64,000 nt of DNA from Xanthobacteraceae bacterium (GTDB lineage Bacteria; Pseudomonadota; Alphaproteobacteria; Rhizobiales; Xanthobacteraceae). Below the pieces are notes generated by a model. It did no database searches. It saw only the letters and a program-made list of their open reading frames with translations, and was not told the origin of the DNA. The stretch is from contig JAIESC010000123.1 in NCBI GenBank assembly GCA_019746355.1, positions 4,335 through 68,334 on the forward strand, written 5' to 3'. The stretch's first letter is position 1. Every line of letters starts with the position of its first letter. Shown here one piece after another: positions 33,757 to 44,247 of this stretch. The position numbers and the translations under genes are program-made.

Positions 33757-34596
33757 TCAACGGACATGCGCGTCGAGAAACTCGGATAACAGTGCGCGCA
33801 ACCGATCCGGCTGCTCGACAGGGATCATGTGCCCGGATTTCGGGATGAGTTGATACTTCGCGCCGGGAATGAGCGCCGCAATTTCCTCCATGCCCTTGGG
33901 CTTGGTCAGCCCGTCTTCCGCACCGGCGATCACCCAGGTCGGCACCTTGATGCTCGGCAAATCCTCAGACAGATTGAAATCGTAGAGCGCGCGGGTTGCG
34001 GCATTGAGCGGTGCCATCGGCATGGCGGCGCGCCATTCGTAGAACCGTGCCAGCGCCGCGGGATTGGCCTCCCGCCAGCCCGGCGAGAAAATGCTCTCGG
34101 CCGCAATTTTGGCGGCGGCCACGGGTCCGGCCTTGTCCATCGCTGCAATCCGCGCCTCCATGTTGTCGCGCAGCGACGGATCGGATCTGCACGAGGTCGA
34201 CACCAGCACCAGCGCGGAGACGAGGTCGGGCCGGATGAGCGCGAGCTTCTGTGCAACCATGCCGCCCTGCGACAGACCGATGACGCAGACGCGTTTCAGC
34301 CCGAGCGCGGCGGCCAGCGCCGCGTAGTCGCGCGCAAACATCTCCATGTCGTAAGGGCCATCCGGCTTGTCGGTCGCGCCATGGCCGCGGGTGTCGGCCG
34401 CGATCATGCGGTATTGCGACGCGAAATTCTCGATTGTGGGATTCCACAGCGAGCGGTCCCAGCCGAGACCATGAAGGAGCAGCACGGCGGGCCCGCTGCC
34501 GGCCTCGGCGATATTCATCGTCAGGCGCTCCGTCGCGACGCGGCGCTCGGTCGCGCCGGCGGGCTTGGGAAACCAGCCGCTCATGACCGGCACCAT
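33757..34596 (-). CDS. alpha/beta hydrolase (3-oxoadipate enol-lactonase-like)
   Basis: A 279-residue alpha/beta hydrolase with an intact triad: oxyanion motif LLLHGLGWDRSLW, nucleophile elbow GLSQGG, acid in VIAGAEDGLTKPKG, and histidine in IPKSGHMIPVEQPDRL. The layout matches PcaD-type enol-lactonases and related esterases, but there are no beta-ketoadipate genes around it, so the substrate is open. A second Met at residue 5 is an alternative start. Confidence 0.85.
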   Translation of the reverse strand: MVPVMSGWFPKPAGATERRVATERLTMNIAEAGSGPAVLLLHGLGWDRSLWNPTIENFASQYRMIAADTRGHGATDKPDGPYDMEMFARDYAALAAALGLKRVCVIGLSQGGMVAQKLALIRPDLVSALVLVSTSCRSDPSLRDNMEARIAAMDKAGPVAAAKIAAESIFSPGWREANPAALARFYEWRAAMPMAPLNAATRALYDFNLSEDLPSIKVPTWVIAGAEDGLTKPKGMEEIAALIPGAKYQLIPKSGHMIPVEQPDRLRALLSEFLDAHVR

Positions 34597-34670
34597 GCTT
34601 GCATAAAGGGCACGGACGTCACTGCTCCCGGGTCCGCCATCATGACCTTTGAGAAACAGGTCAGCAAGTC

Positions 34671-34941
34671 GTGCACAGCCTGAAGCGCCCCAGCGAGGTG
34701 CTGATCAGCCACGCCACGACCGCGGACCTGCGCGACGGGCTGAAGGCGCCGGCCCCGGGGCGCCGACGCGATCGTGCAGGCCGGCACCGACCTTGCGATG
34801 GCCGACCTTGCCGGCGAAGCCTAACGCTGGCTCGGCATTCCGGTGATCGCAATCAACGTGGCGACCTCCCGGTCGGCTTTGCGGGCGAACGGCATCGACG
34901 ATCGCATGGCCGGTTTCGGCAGCTTGCTGGCCGAACACTGA
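34671..34941 (+). pseudogene. arylmalonate decarboxylase/maleate isomerase-like C-terminal remnant
   Basis: In one plus-strand frame the sequence reads ADAIVQAGTDLAMADLAGEA, a TAA stop at 34822, then RWLGIPVIAINVATSRSALR and ANGIDDRMAGFGSLLAEH with a stop at 34939. This is the C-terminal part of an Asp/Glu-racemase-superfamily protein of the AMDase/maleate isomerase type. Upstream, ISHATTADLRDGLKA in another frame may be the preceding part, implying a frameshift near 34758. With a frameshift, an internal stop and no N-terminus it is a dead gene. Confidence 0.75.
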
Positions 34942-34954
34942 CGAAGCGCCCAAC

Positions 34955-35660
34955 TCACATCCCAAGATAGGCCTGCCGGATCGCCGGATTGTCGGCGAGC
35001 GCCGCCGTGGTACCGCTCATGCTGACCCGGCCGGTCTCGACGATCAGCGCGTGGCGGGCGATCTCGAACGCAGTCATCACGTCCTGCTCGACCAGCAGAA
35101 TGGCGAGGCCGTTGCGGTTGATCTCGATGAGTGCTTCGCTCAGCCGCTCGACCAGCCGTGGCGCCAGACCGAGCGACAGCTCATCGATCATCAAGAGCTT
35201 CGGCCGCGACATGATCCCGCGGCCGATGGCGCACATCTGCTGCTCACCGCCGGACAACGTGGTCGCGTCCTGCCTGCGGCGCTCGCGCAGGATCGGAAAC
35301 AGCGAGAACACATAATCGAGGTCGCGCTGCACCTCGGCGTCGTTGCGCAGATACGCTCCGAGCAGGAGGTTGTCGTGCACGCTGAGGCCGCGGAACAGTC
35401 GCCGCCCTTCCGGCACATGGGCGATGCCGCGGGCGAGGATCTGGTCCGCGGCGAGCATGGTCGTATCCTCACCCTGAAACACGATACGGCCCGACGAGGG
35501 CGGCACCAGTCCCGAGATGGTCCGCAGCAGCGTGGTCTTGCCCGCGCCGTTGGAGCCGACAATGCAGGTGATCTCGCCGGCCGCAACCGCCAGATTGATG
35601 TCCCACAGCACGCGGACGTCGCCATAGCCGGCGCCGAGCCCCTCGACGGTCAGGATCGGC

Positions 35661-35668
<8 letters not shown>
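34955..35668 (-). CDS. livF: branched-chain amino acid-type ABC transporter ATPase LivF
   Basis: A 237-residue ABC ATPase. Walker A GSNGAGKTT, LivF-type HVPEGRRLFRGLSV loop, signature LSGGEQQM, Walker B KLLMIDELSLGLAP and the switch His region are all present. ATG 35668 overlaps the livG stop by 8 bp. It energises uptake by the LivHM channel on the cytoplasmic face. It is the last gene of the livKHMGF operon. Confidence 0.95.
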
Positions 35669-36412
<744 letters not shown>

Positions 36413-36416
<4 letters not shown>

Positions 36417-37375
36417 GCGGCGGCCTTGGTTCGTCCGAGCCACGCGCCGAGGCGGGACGCAGCGTCGCGGTACGACAGCCCGAGCAGGCCGCCCGGCAGG
36501 AAGAAGATCAGGATGACGATGACCAGGCCGAGGATGGCGCGGTTGTAGTCGAGGAAGTTCGCCCAGAACACCTCTTCGAGCAGGGTGAAGGCCGCGGTGC
36601 CGATCACCGGCCCGAGGATCGTGCCGGGACCGCCAAGCAGGCACATCACCGGCACCTTGATCGTCATGAGGATGGAAAAGGAATCGCTTGGATCGATGTA
36701 GCCGGTCCACGACGCGTAGGCGGCGCCGATGGTGCCGCAGAACACCGCCGAGAGCGTGTAGGCGATCACCTTGTAGAGCGTGACGTTGACGCCGGCCATG
36801 TTGGCGGCGTCCTCGTTCTGCTGGATGCAGCGGAAGCCGACGCCGAGCCGTCCGCGGTCGACGATCACGGTGATGAGGAACGTCACGATCATGATCGCGA
36901 GCATCACCCCGAGAAAAATCCGCGCGACCACGTTTGGGCCGCCGGCGATCAGCGGCAGGTTGAGGCCGTCGCCGCCGCCGGTGAGGCTGCCCCAGGACGA
37001 GATGACGAGCCGCACCACTTCGACGACGCCGATCGAGCCGATCGCAAAATAATGCCCCTTCAGCCGCAGGATAATCGCGCCGAGCGCCGCCGCGAACGCG
37101 CCGACGAACAGCGTGGCAAAGCCCCACGCCAGCAGCATCGGCACGCCGGCCCGTTCCGACAATGCGCCGGCGTAGCAGCCGAGGCCGAAGAATGCCGCGG
37201 TCGAGAACGAGGGATAGCCGGTGAAGCCGCCGATGAAATTCCACGACAGCGTCAGCGCCGTGAACATGGCGATGGTCACGGCGAGGCGAACCACATAGTT
37301 CGTCGCCCAGAGCGGCGTCGACGCCAGCAGGATTACCCAGAGGGCGAAAAGCAGGTATTGCGTCCGGCGCGGCAT
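36413..37375 (-). CDS. livM: branched-chain amino acid-type ABC permease LivM
   Basis: A 320-residue inner-membrane permease with about 9 helices. Family marks are LSWNFIGGFTGYPSFSTAAF, ILRLKGHYFAIGSIGVVEVV, GRLGVGFRCIQQNEDAANMA (the cytoplasmic coupling loop) and LLGGPGTILGPVIGTAAF. Its ATG shares one base with the livH stop, so it is translationally coupled. Confidence 0.94.
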
Positions 37376-38235
37376 CACTCGTAGCCCTTGATGCCGGTGA
37401 GGCCGGTGGGCTTGACCACCAGCAGGAGCAGCATGAGCAGGAAACCGACCGTCAGCGCATGCTGCGGGCCGAAGAACTGGCCGGCGAAACTCTCGATGAT
37501 GCCGAGCACGATGCCACCGACCAGCGCGCCCTGGACGCTGCCCAGCCCGCCGACCACGCACACCACGAAGGCCTTGCCGAGATAGGCACCGCTCAGGTTG
37601 GTGGTGACCGGATAGATCATCGCAAAGATCGCACCGGTGGCGCCGGCCATCAGCGCACCAATGCCGAAGGTGACGGCGTAGATGCGGCTGACCCTGATTC
37701 CCATCAGCGCCGCCGCGGCGCTGTCCATCCGCACGGCGACGATCGCCCGACCGATCTTCGAGCGTTTCATCATGAGATACAGGATGCCTGTGAGGATCAG
37801 CGCCAGCGCCATGCCGAGCAGACGGTCGAACGGGATCACGACGCCGCCGAGATCGGCGACGCCGAGGTCGAGCGTCACGCGGCGCGGCGTCGCCGTGTAG
37901 TAGACCGTCATGAAGTTGTAGAGGATGAGGTCGAGGCCGAACGTCAGCGTCAGCGTCGTGAGTACCGGCTGGCTGACGACGCGGTTGATCATCAGGAGCT
38001 GCGTCAGGTAGCCGATGGCGAACATCAAGAGCGCCACTGCCGGCAGCGCCAGCAGCGGATGGATGCCGTAGCTGTGCCAGGCAAAGAAAGTGAGATAGCC
38101 GCCGAAGATGATCAGCGAGCCGTGCAGCATGTTGATGACGTTCAACACGCCCCAGACCAGGGAAAAGCCCACGGCAAGGCACGCGTAAAGCGCGCCGAGC
38201 ACGATCCCGTTGACCAGCGTTTGCAGATAGTCCAT
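37375..38235 (-). CDS. livH: branched-chain amino acid-type ABC permease LivH
   Basis: A 286-residue inner-membrane permease: GIVLGALYACLAVGFSLVWG at the start, the coupling-loop KIGRAIVAVRMDSAAAALMG, and AYLGKAFVVCVVGGLGSVQG. About 8 helices. It forms the channel with LivM and lies 50 bp after the binding-protein gene. Confidence 0.94.
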   Translation of the reverse strand: MDYLQTLVNGIVLGALYACLAVGFSLVWGVLNVINMLHGSLIIFGGYLTFFAWHSYGIHPLLALPAVALLMFAIGYLTQLLMINRVVSQPVLTTLTLTFGLDLILYNFMTVYYTATPRRVTLDLGVADLGGVVIPFDRLLGMALALILTGILYLMMKRSKIGRAIVAVRMDSAAAALMGIRVSRIYAVTFGIGALMAGATGAIFAMIYPVTTNLSGAYLGKAFVVCVVGGLGSVQGALVGGIVLGIIESFAGQFFGPQHALTVGFLLMLLLLVVKPTGLTGIKGYE

Positions 38236-38285
38236 CGCAGTCCGTCGCCTAACCGCGCGTCCCGATCAGGCGACCGGGCGTGGCG

Positions 38286-39500
38286 TCACTTGATCAGCGC
38301 CATCTCGCCGTTCTTGATGTCGGACGGGGCCAGAACCTTCACCGCCCTGTCCTGCACCTGGATGATCGGCAGATCGCGCGGCTGGTTCATGCCGTTCGGG
38401 CTGAACTTGATCGGTCCGTAGAAGGTGCTGATGTCGGTCTTGGCCAGCGCCTCGTTGACCTTTTTCTTGTCGATCGACGCCGCCCGCTCGATCGCATCCT
38501 GCAGGAGAACCGTCGCCGCCGCGCACGACGCGTGGACATAGTCCGGATCGCTTTTCTCCCTGGCGACGAACTCGGTGTAGAACGACTCTGTCGTCGGCCA
38601 GACGCCGACGCCCTTGTAGCTCGTGGCCTGATGCCACCAGCTCGAGCTGGTGATGCCGTTCGCGAGATTGCCGAGGCCGTCGATGTATTCTTTATAGGCG
38701 GGACCTGCGAGCATGGTGATGATCGGCGCCTTCACGCCGAGGTCCTGCATCTGCTTGCGCGCAAGGATCAGGTCCTGCGTGTAGCCGGTGACGTAAACCC
38801 AGTCCGGATTGCCGCGCCTGATTGCCGAGAGCGACGCCGAGTGATCCATCGTGCCGACCGCGTAGAGCTGGTCGTAGTAGACGTCGAGGCCTGCGGCCTT
38901 GGCCGCAGCCGAAATGCCCTGCGCCGTCGCTTTCGGGAACACGTCATCGCGGCCGAGCACCGCGACCCGCTTCAGCGAGGGCAGCTTTTCGCGGAAGTGT
39001 TTGATCATCGGGCCGAACAGGCCGACATTGGGCGACAGTGTGCCGTACAGGTACTTGGAGCTTTGATCGAACACCGATTCCGACGAGGCCGCGCAGGCGA
39101 TGACCGGGGTCTCGTAACGCGTGGCGATGGTGGCGACGATCTTGGTGTGCCCCGACCCGAACGGCGACAGCAGGAAATCGACCTTGTCGTCGGTGATCAG
39201 CTTTTCGGCAAGCTGCGCGGCGCGCTGTCCATCCGACTGATAGTCGTACTGAACGAGCTGCACCTTCGACTTCGTGCCGCCGACATTGATGCCGCCCGCG
39301 GCGTTGACCTTTTCAAGCCACATCTTCCAGACGACGTCCTGCTTCTTGGCTTCGTCGGCCAGCGGGCCGGTCAGAGCGAGCGGCGCCCCGATCTTGATGT
39401 CTCTGGTTTGCGCTTGAAGATCCGACACCGGAAACGCGCCGGCCACGACGCCGGCGGCAACGAGCAGTACGCCCGACAATTGGGACGAGATCGATTTCAT
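38286..39500 (-). CDS. livK: periplasmic amino acid/amide-type ABC binding protein (LivK-like)
   Basis: A 404-residue type I periplasmic binding protein. A signal peptide (LSGVLLVAAGVVAGAFPVSD) is followed by IKIGAPLALTGPLADEAKKQ and the two-lobe fold (PVIACAASSESVFDQ in the hinge/ligand region). ATG 39500 gives the signal peptide. It is the first gene of the liv operon. The Ser-Ser-rich ligand-contact stretch is compatible with an amino acid, but members of this family also bind amides, urea and aromatic acids, so the ligand is undetermined. Confidence 0.9.
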   Translation of the reverse strand: MKSISSQLSGVLLVAAGVVAGAFPVSDLQAQTRDIKIGAPLALTGPLADEAKKQDVVWKMWLEKVNAAGGINVGGTKSKVQLVQYDYQSDGQRAAQLAEKLITDDKVDFLLSPFGSGHTKIVATIATRYETPVIACAASSESVFDQSSKYLYGTLSPNVGLFGPMIKHFREKLPSLKRVAVLGRDDVFPKATAQGISAAAKAAGLDVYYDQLYAVGTMDHSASLSAIRRGNPDWVYVTGYTQDLILARKQMQDLGVKAPIITMLAGPAYKEYIDGLGNLANGITSSSWWHQATSYKGVGVWPTTESFYTEFVAREKSDPDYVHASCAAATVLLQDAIERAASIDKKKVNEALAKTDISTFYGPIKFSPNGMNQPRDLPIIQVQDRAVKVLAPSDIKNGEMALIK

Positions 39501-39771
39501 GATGGCCTCCGGGTTGAACGCGTTCAAAGTCCGGCGAAGGGCCGCTGAGGGCATTGCTCAGCAGAACGAACAACCTTGCGCCCCCGGCAAGGGCTCGCAT
39601 CATGCTACCGCGGCCGCCATGGTGCATGCCGACCAAGATTTGTGCAAGCGCCTAGGCAACGTGAGGATGATTGATGCAGACTGGCGCGCGGATTTCTGTT
39701 TGGTGCAAGACCGCTGGCGCTAAAGTAGCATTGTGCGGTGCATTTAAAGCAGTTGCGGCGGAGGCGTGACC

Positions 39772-42108
39772 TTGAGCAAGACCGGCGTAGGCGCCCGACT
39801 TCGCCGCAAGGAGGACGACCGCTTCCTGCACGGGCGCGGACAATACATCGGCGATCTGCGTTTTGCGCGGCTGCGGGAGGTCGCTTTCGTGCGCAGCCCG
39901 GTGGCGCATGCCCGGCTGACGGCGATCCGCATCCCCGAGCACCTGCGCGATTCCGTTTTCACGGCCAAGGACTTGAAGGGTGTCGGCAACATCCGCGCGG
40001 TATCGCCGCTGCCGGGCTTCCAGGCCTCGGAGCAGCCGCCGCTCGTCACCGACAAGATCAGGCATGTCGGCGAGCTGATCGCAATCTGCATGGCAGATAC
40101 CCGGGCCGAGGCCGAGGACATCGCGGCCCAGGTCGCCATCGAGTACGACGAGCTGCCGGCCGTGGTCGACATGCTCAAGGCACAGCAGCCGGACAGCATC
40201 CAGGTCCACGACACCATCAAGCGAAACATCTTTCTCGAGGTCGGCTTCGACGGACCGGTCGAGGCCGCGGCGAAGAATGCGCCGGTGAAGGTCACGCGCG
40301 AGTTCCGCACCGCGCGCCATGTGATGTCGCCGATCGAGTGCCGCGGCTTCGTCGCGGTGTGGGAGGCGGGCCAGCGCCAGTTGACGCTGCATGGCGCAAC
40401 CCAGTTCCCGCATGTCGTCCGCACCGGGCTCGCGCAGGTTCTGGGGATTCCTGAGGTCCAGATCCGCGTGGTCTCGTCCGACGTGGGTGGCGGCTTCGGC
40501 TACAAGGCGATCCTCGCCGCCGAAGAAATCTGCCTGAGCTGGCTGGCGATGCACTGCGGCCGTCCGGTGCGCTGGCTCGAGGACCGCCGCGAGCAGCTCA
40601 CGGCGAACGCGAACTGCCGCGAGCATCACTACGCCATCTCCGCCTACACCGACGAGCAGGGCAAATTCATCGCCTTCGAGGCCAAGGCCGCGGTCGATTC
40701 CGGCGCCTACTCGGCCTATCCGTTCACGGCGGCGATCGAGCCGTCGCAGGTCGCGGCCATCCTGCCCGGCCCCTACGACATTCCAGTCTACCGCTGCAAA
40801 TCCGCGGGCGTCGTCACCAACAAATGCCCGCAACTGCCCTATCGCGGCGTCGCACGGCCGAACGTCTGCTACGCGATGGAGCTGATGGTCGACGCGATCG
40901 CGCGCAAGATCGGCCGGGAGCCTTACGAGGTCAGGCTTGCCAATTTGCCGCGCGCCGACCAGATGCCGTTCGACAACGTCACCGACAAGCACTTCGACAG
41001 CGGCGACTATCCGGAAATCTTGAGGCGCGCGGTCGCGGCGATCGATCTTCCGGCGGTGCGGGCGCGGCAGAAGCGCGGCGAGCCGGACGGCCGCCTGATC
41101 GGGCTCGGCATTTCCATCTTCTCCGAGCAGACCGCACACGGCACCACCGCCGACGGCAAGCGCCGCGTGTTCTACGAGCAGGCGTTCGCGCGGCTGACGC
41201 CCGACGGACGGCTCGAGGTGCGGGTCGGCATCCAGAGCATCGGCCAGGGGCTTGAAACCACGCTGGCGCAGATCGCCAACGAATGCCTCGGCGTCGATCA
41301 GGCCAACATCATCGTCAAGCTCGGCGACACCGAGAACTCGCCCTATTCGAGCGGCGCGTGGGGCTCGCGCGGCATCGTCTGGGCCGGCGGCGCGACGGCG
41401 CGCGCCTGCAAGGAGCTGGCAAGGCGCGTCGCGGCCATAGGCGCTGCGATGCTGCAGACCGACGTGAACTCGGTCCAGGTGCGCGACGGCGGCGTGTTCG
41501 GGCCGCACGGCAACGTCTCGCTGAGCGACATCGCGCGGGCCTACTATCTCGCACCGGCCGATCTCCCCGGCGACATCGACGCGCACGGCCTCGAAGTCAC
41601 CGGCGGCTATGCGCCGGGCCGGCTGACCGGCGTGCACACCGGCTCGGCCCACGCCACGGTGGTCGCGGTCGACCCGGAGACCGGCGGCGTGGAAATCCTC
41701 GACTATGTCGTGGTCGAAGACGCCGGCGTGCTGATCAACCCGATGATCGTCGACGGCCAGATTCACGGCGGCACGGCGCAGGGCATCGGCGCGGCGCTGT
41801 TCGAGGAGATGCCGTTCGATGCGCAGGGCCAGCCGCTCGCGTCGACGCTGGCCGACTACCTCCTGCCCGGCAGCTACGAGGTGCCCGACGTGCGCGTGCT
41901 GCACATGGAGACGCCCTCGCCCTACACCGAGTTCGGCCAGAAGGGCGTCGGCGAAGGCGGTGCGATCGGGCCGGCCGCCGCGGTCGCCAACGCGGTCAAT
42001 GACGCCCTGCACAAGCTCGGCGTCGAAATCTGCGAAATCCCGATCACGCCACGGCGCCTCCTCGAGGCGATCGCCCGGGCGAAGCGTGCGGCGGGGCAAC
42101 CGTCATGA
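39772..42108 (+). CDS. molybdenum hydroxylase large subunit (CoxL-like, form II)
   Basis: A 778-residue xanthine oxidase-family catalytic subunit binding the molybdopterin cofactor. TTG 39772 is the preferred start: GGAGG lies 7 nt upstream, and SKTGVGARLRRKEDDRFLHG is the normal N-terminus; GTG 39766 is too close to that site. Mo-site stretches include VGGGFGYKAIL, LPYRGVARPNVCYAMELMVD, GIQSIGQGLETTLAQ and KGVGEGGAIGP, with the catalytic Glu. The CO-dehydrogenase loop AYxCSFR is absent (here YRGVARP), so this is not a form I CO dehydrogenase. Substrates of form II enzymes are mostly aldehydes, aromatic heterocycles or unknown. Confidence 0.92.
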   Translation: MSKTGVGARLRRKEDDRFLHGRGQYIGDLRFARLREVAFVRSPVAHARLTAIRIPEHLRDSVFTAKDLKGVGNIRAVSPLPGFQASEQPPLVTDKIRHVGELIAICMADTRAEAEDIAAQVAIEYDELPAVVDMLKAQQPDSIQVHDTIKRNIFLEVGFDGPVEAAAKNAPVKVTREFRTARHVMSPIECRGFVAVWEAGQRQLTLHGATQFPHVVRTGLAQVLGIPEVQIRVVSSDVGGGFGYKAILAAEEICLSWLAMHCGRPVRWLEDRREQLTANANCREHHYAISAYTDEQGKFIAFEAKAAVDSGAYSAYPFTAAIEPSQVAAILPGPYDIPVYRCKSAGVVTNKCPQLPYRGVARPNVCYAMELMVDAIARKIGREPYEVRLANLPRADQMPFDNVTDKHFDSGDYPEILRRAVAAIDLPAVRARQKRGEPDGRLIGLGISIFSEQTAHGTTADGKRRVFYEQAFARLTPDGRLEVRVGIQSIGQGLETTLAQIANECLGVDQANIIVKLGDTENSPYSSGAWGSRGIVWAGGATARACKELARRVAAIGAAMLQTDVNSVQVRDGGVFGPHGNVSLSDIARAYYLAPADLPGDIDAHGLEVTGGYAPGRLTGVHTGSAHATVVAVDPETGGVEILDYVVVEDAGVLINPMIVDGQIHGGTAQGIGAALFEEMPFDAQGQPLASTLADYLLPGSYEVPDVRVLHMETPSPYTEFGQKGVGEGGAIGPAAAVANAVNDALHKLGVEICEIPITPRRLLEAIARAKRAAGQPS

Positions 42109-42941
42109 AGCCCGTCGCGTTCGACTATGAGAGGCCGACCACGCTCGCCGACGCGGCGATGCTGCTCGGCCAATCGAACGGCCTCTCCAAGGTGCTGGCC
42201 GGCGGGCAGTCGCTCGGGCCGATGCTGAACCTGCGGCTCGCGCAACCCGGGCTCCTGATCGACATCACATCGATCGCCGAGCTGACCGCGGTCCATGACA
42301 CCGCCGATCACCTGGAGGTCGGCGCCTGCGTCACGCATGCGAACATCGAGGACGGGCGCATTCCCGATCATTTCGGCGGGCTGCTGCAACGCGTCGCCGG
42401 CCGCATTGCCTACCGTGCGGTGCGAAACCGCGGCACGGTCGGCGGCAGCCTCGCCCATGCCGATCCCGCGGCTGACTGGCTCTCCGCGCTTTCGCTTGTG
42501 GGTGCCGATGCGGTCCTCGCCACGCCGCGCGGCAGCCGCACGGTGGCGGTGGCCGATCTTATGCTGTCGTCGTTCACCACGGTGATCCGGCCCGACGAGA
42601 TCATCCGCGCTGTCCGGATCCCGAAGCTTTCGACCGGCGCGCGCTGGGGCTTCTACAAGTTCAGCCAGAAGGCCGGCGAATTCGCGCACGCAATCGGCGG
42701 CGTGCTGCACGACCCGGCTCGCGGCAGGTTCCGCGCGGTGATCGGGGCGATCGAGACGGCGCCCATCGTCGTGGCCGATGCAAGCGTGCTGTTCGGCAAC
42801 TTCGCCCGCGACATGGCCGACCGCCTCGACGAGCCAGCCGTGCTGAAGCTCCTCGACGGCAAGAACGTGACCGACGACTACATCCGTCACCTCGCGCTGG
42901 TCGCACTGAAGCGCGCGGCAAAGCAGGCGGCCGCGCCGTGA
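42105..42941 (+). CDS. molybdenum hydroxylase FAD-binding subunit (CoxM-like)
   Basis: A 278-residue FAD subunit: MKPVAFDYERPTTLADAAML start, FAD pyrophosphate motif KVLAGGQSLGPMLNLRL (about 31-47) and the second FAD motif RNRGTVGGSLAHADPAADW (about 107-125). It passes electrons from the Fe-S subunit to the external acceptor. It overlaps the large-subunit stop by 4 bp (ATGA) and the next start by 4 bp. Confidence 0.93.
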   Translation: MKPVAFDYERPTTLADAAMLLGQSNGLSKVLAGGQSLGPMLNLRLAQPGLLIDITSIAELTAVHDTADHLEVGACVTHANIEDGRIPDHFGGLLQRVAGRIAYRAVRNRGTVGGSLAHADPAADWLSALSLVGADAVLATPRGSRTVAVADLMLSSFTTVIRPDEIIRAVRIPKLSTGARWGFYKFSQKAGEFAHAIGGVLHDPARGRFRAVIGAIETAPIVVADASVLFGNFARDMADRLDEPAVLKLLDGKNVTDDYIRHLALVALKRAAKQAAAP

Positions 42942-44140
42942 AAGCACTGTCCCTCGTCATCAACGGACGTCCGGTCAAAGCCGAGGTGCCGCCGCGGCTG
43001 AACCTCGCGGATTTCCTGCGCGAGCACCAGGCGCTGACCGCCACGCACGTGGGCTGCGAGCACGGCGTCTGCGGCGCCTGCACGGTGCTGATCGACGGCG
43101 CGCCGACGCGCTCCTGCATCACCTTTGCGGTTGCCACAAACCGCGCCGAGATCACCACACTGGAGGGCTTCGAAGGCGATCCGGTGATGGACGCCCTGCG
43201 CGAGGCGTTCGCGGACAATCACGGCCTGCAATGCGGCTTCTGCACGCCGGGCATGCTGATGACGGCGCGCGACATTCTCACCCGGCTTCCCGACGCCGAC
43301 GAGAAGCGCATCCGGCTCGAGCTGTCCGGCAACCTCTGCCGCTGCACCGGCTATGTCGGCATCGTCAAAGCGATCCAGAGCGCGCAGGCCGCCGTCAACA
43401 AGGCGGGCATGGCGAAAAAGCCGGCGAGCGGTGCCATCGGCCCGGTCGGCTCGCATCCTCCGGCGACGCCGCAGGACTATGCGCGGCGGCCGCCCGCCGA
43501 GAGCGCTGCAAGGTCCAGCACTGCGACCGCTGCCCCGGCCGAGAATTTCGACGCCATCGACTGGCCGGTGGTTGCGCGTGACGGCGTCGAGCTGCGCCAG
43601 TCGTTCCCGGTGCCGTTTCCGCGCGACGAGGTGTGGCGCTTCTTCGCCGATCTCGACCAGGTCGCGCGCTGCATGCCGGGCGCGAGGCTCACCGGACCCG
43701 TGCAGGGCCATCGAGCCGAGGGCGAGGTCAACGTGAAGCTCGGGCCGATCGTCAGCACCTTCCGGGGCACGCTGGACGTGGCCCGCGACGACGGCCGGTT
43801 CGCCGGCACGGTGCGCGGCGCGGGCCGCGACAGCAAAAGCCCGTCGAGCGCGCGGGCCGTCATCGCCTATACGGTGCAGTCCACGGGCACGGCGGCGTCG
43901 CAGGTCGATGTATCGGTCAAGTTCCTGCTGACCGGCGCGCTCGCGCAGTTCAGCCGGTCCGGGCTGGTCCGGGACGTCGCCGACCATCTCACCCGCGCCT
44001 TCGCGCAAAACCTGGAAGCCCGGCTGTCCGGCCGCCTGGTCGCGGCCGAGCCTGTCGAAACGCTCGACGCCGCCGCCATCGCCCGCTCGGCGCTCTGGTC
44101 GCGCGTCATCGGCTTCTTCCGCAAGCTGCGAAACGGCTGA
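42938..44140 (+). CDS. 2Fe-2S subunit fused to a CoxG-like domain
   Basis: A 400-residue fusion starting at GTG 42938 (GTGA overlap with the upstream stop). Residues 1-160 are a CoxS-type subunit with two [2Fe-2S] sites: Cys40, 45, 48 and 60 (plant-ferredoxin type) and Cys99, 102, 134 and 136 (CGFC...CRC). A Pro/Ala/Ser linker (about 165-205) leads to a CoxG/SRPBCC domain ([33 protein letters not shown]) and a C-terminal tail ending in FFRKLRNG. CoxG proteins are usually separate, bind quinone or the membrane and link the enzyme to respiration, so the fusion suggests direct membrane electron delivery. Confidence 0.9.
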   Translation: MKALSLVINGRPVKAEVPPRLNLADFLREHQALTATHVGCEHGVCGACTVLIDGAPTRSCITFAVATNRAEITTLEGFEGDPVMDALREAFADNHGLQCGFCTPGMLMTARDILTRLPDADEKRIRLELSGNLCRCTGYVGIVKAIQSAQAAVNKAGMAKKPASGAIGPVGSHPPATPQDYARRPPAESAARSSTATAAPAENFDAIDWPVVARDGVELRQSFPVPFPRDEVWRFFADLDQVARCMPGARLTGPVQGHRAEGEVNVKLGPIVSTFRGTLDVARDDGRFAGTVRGAGRDSKSPSSARAVIAYTVQSTGTAASQVDVSVKFLLTGALAQFSRSGLVRDVADHLTRAFAQNLEARLSGRLVAAEPVETLDAAAIARSALWSRVIGFFRKLRNG

Positions 44141-44247
44141 CCGGCATGCACGTTCCAATGCCCAGGATTGAGGCAATCGGACAATGTCCCGCGCTGCAAA
44201 ACTCAATATACTCGACCCATCAGCGACGCTGACGACGGAGAACTCCG

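Noticed and set aside
39652..42099. 815-codon minus-strand open frame
   Set aside because: Antisense shadow of the molybdenum hydroxylase large subunit, which has all family motifs.
39772..44140. CO dehydrogenase (coxMSL)
   Set aside because: The large subunit lacks the AYxCSFR active-site loop, and gene order is L-M-S; form II with unknown substrate is the safer call.
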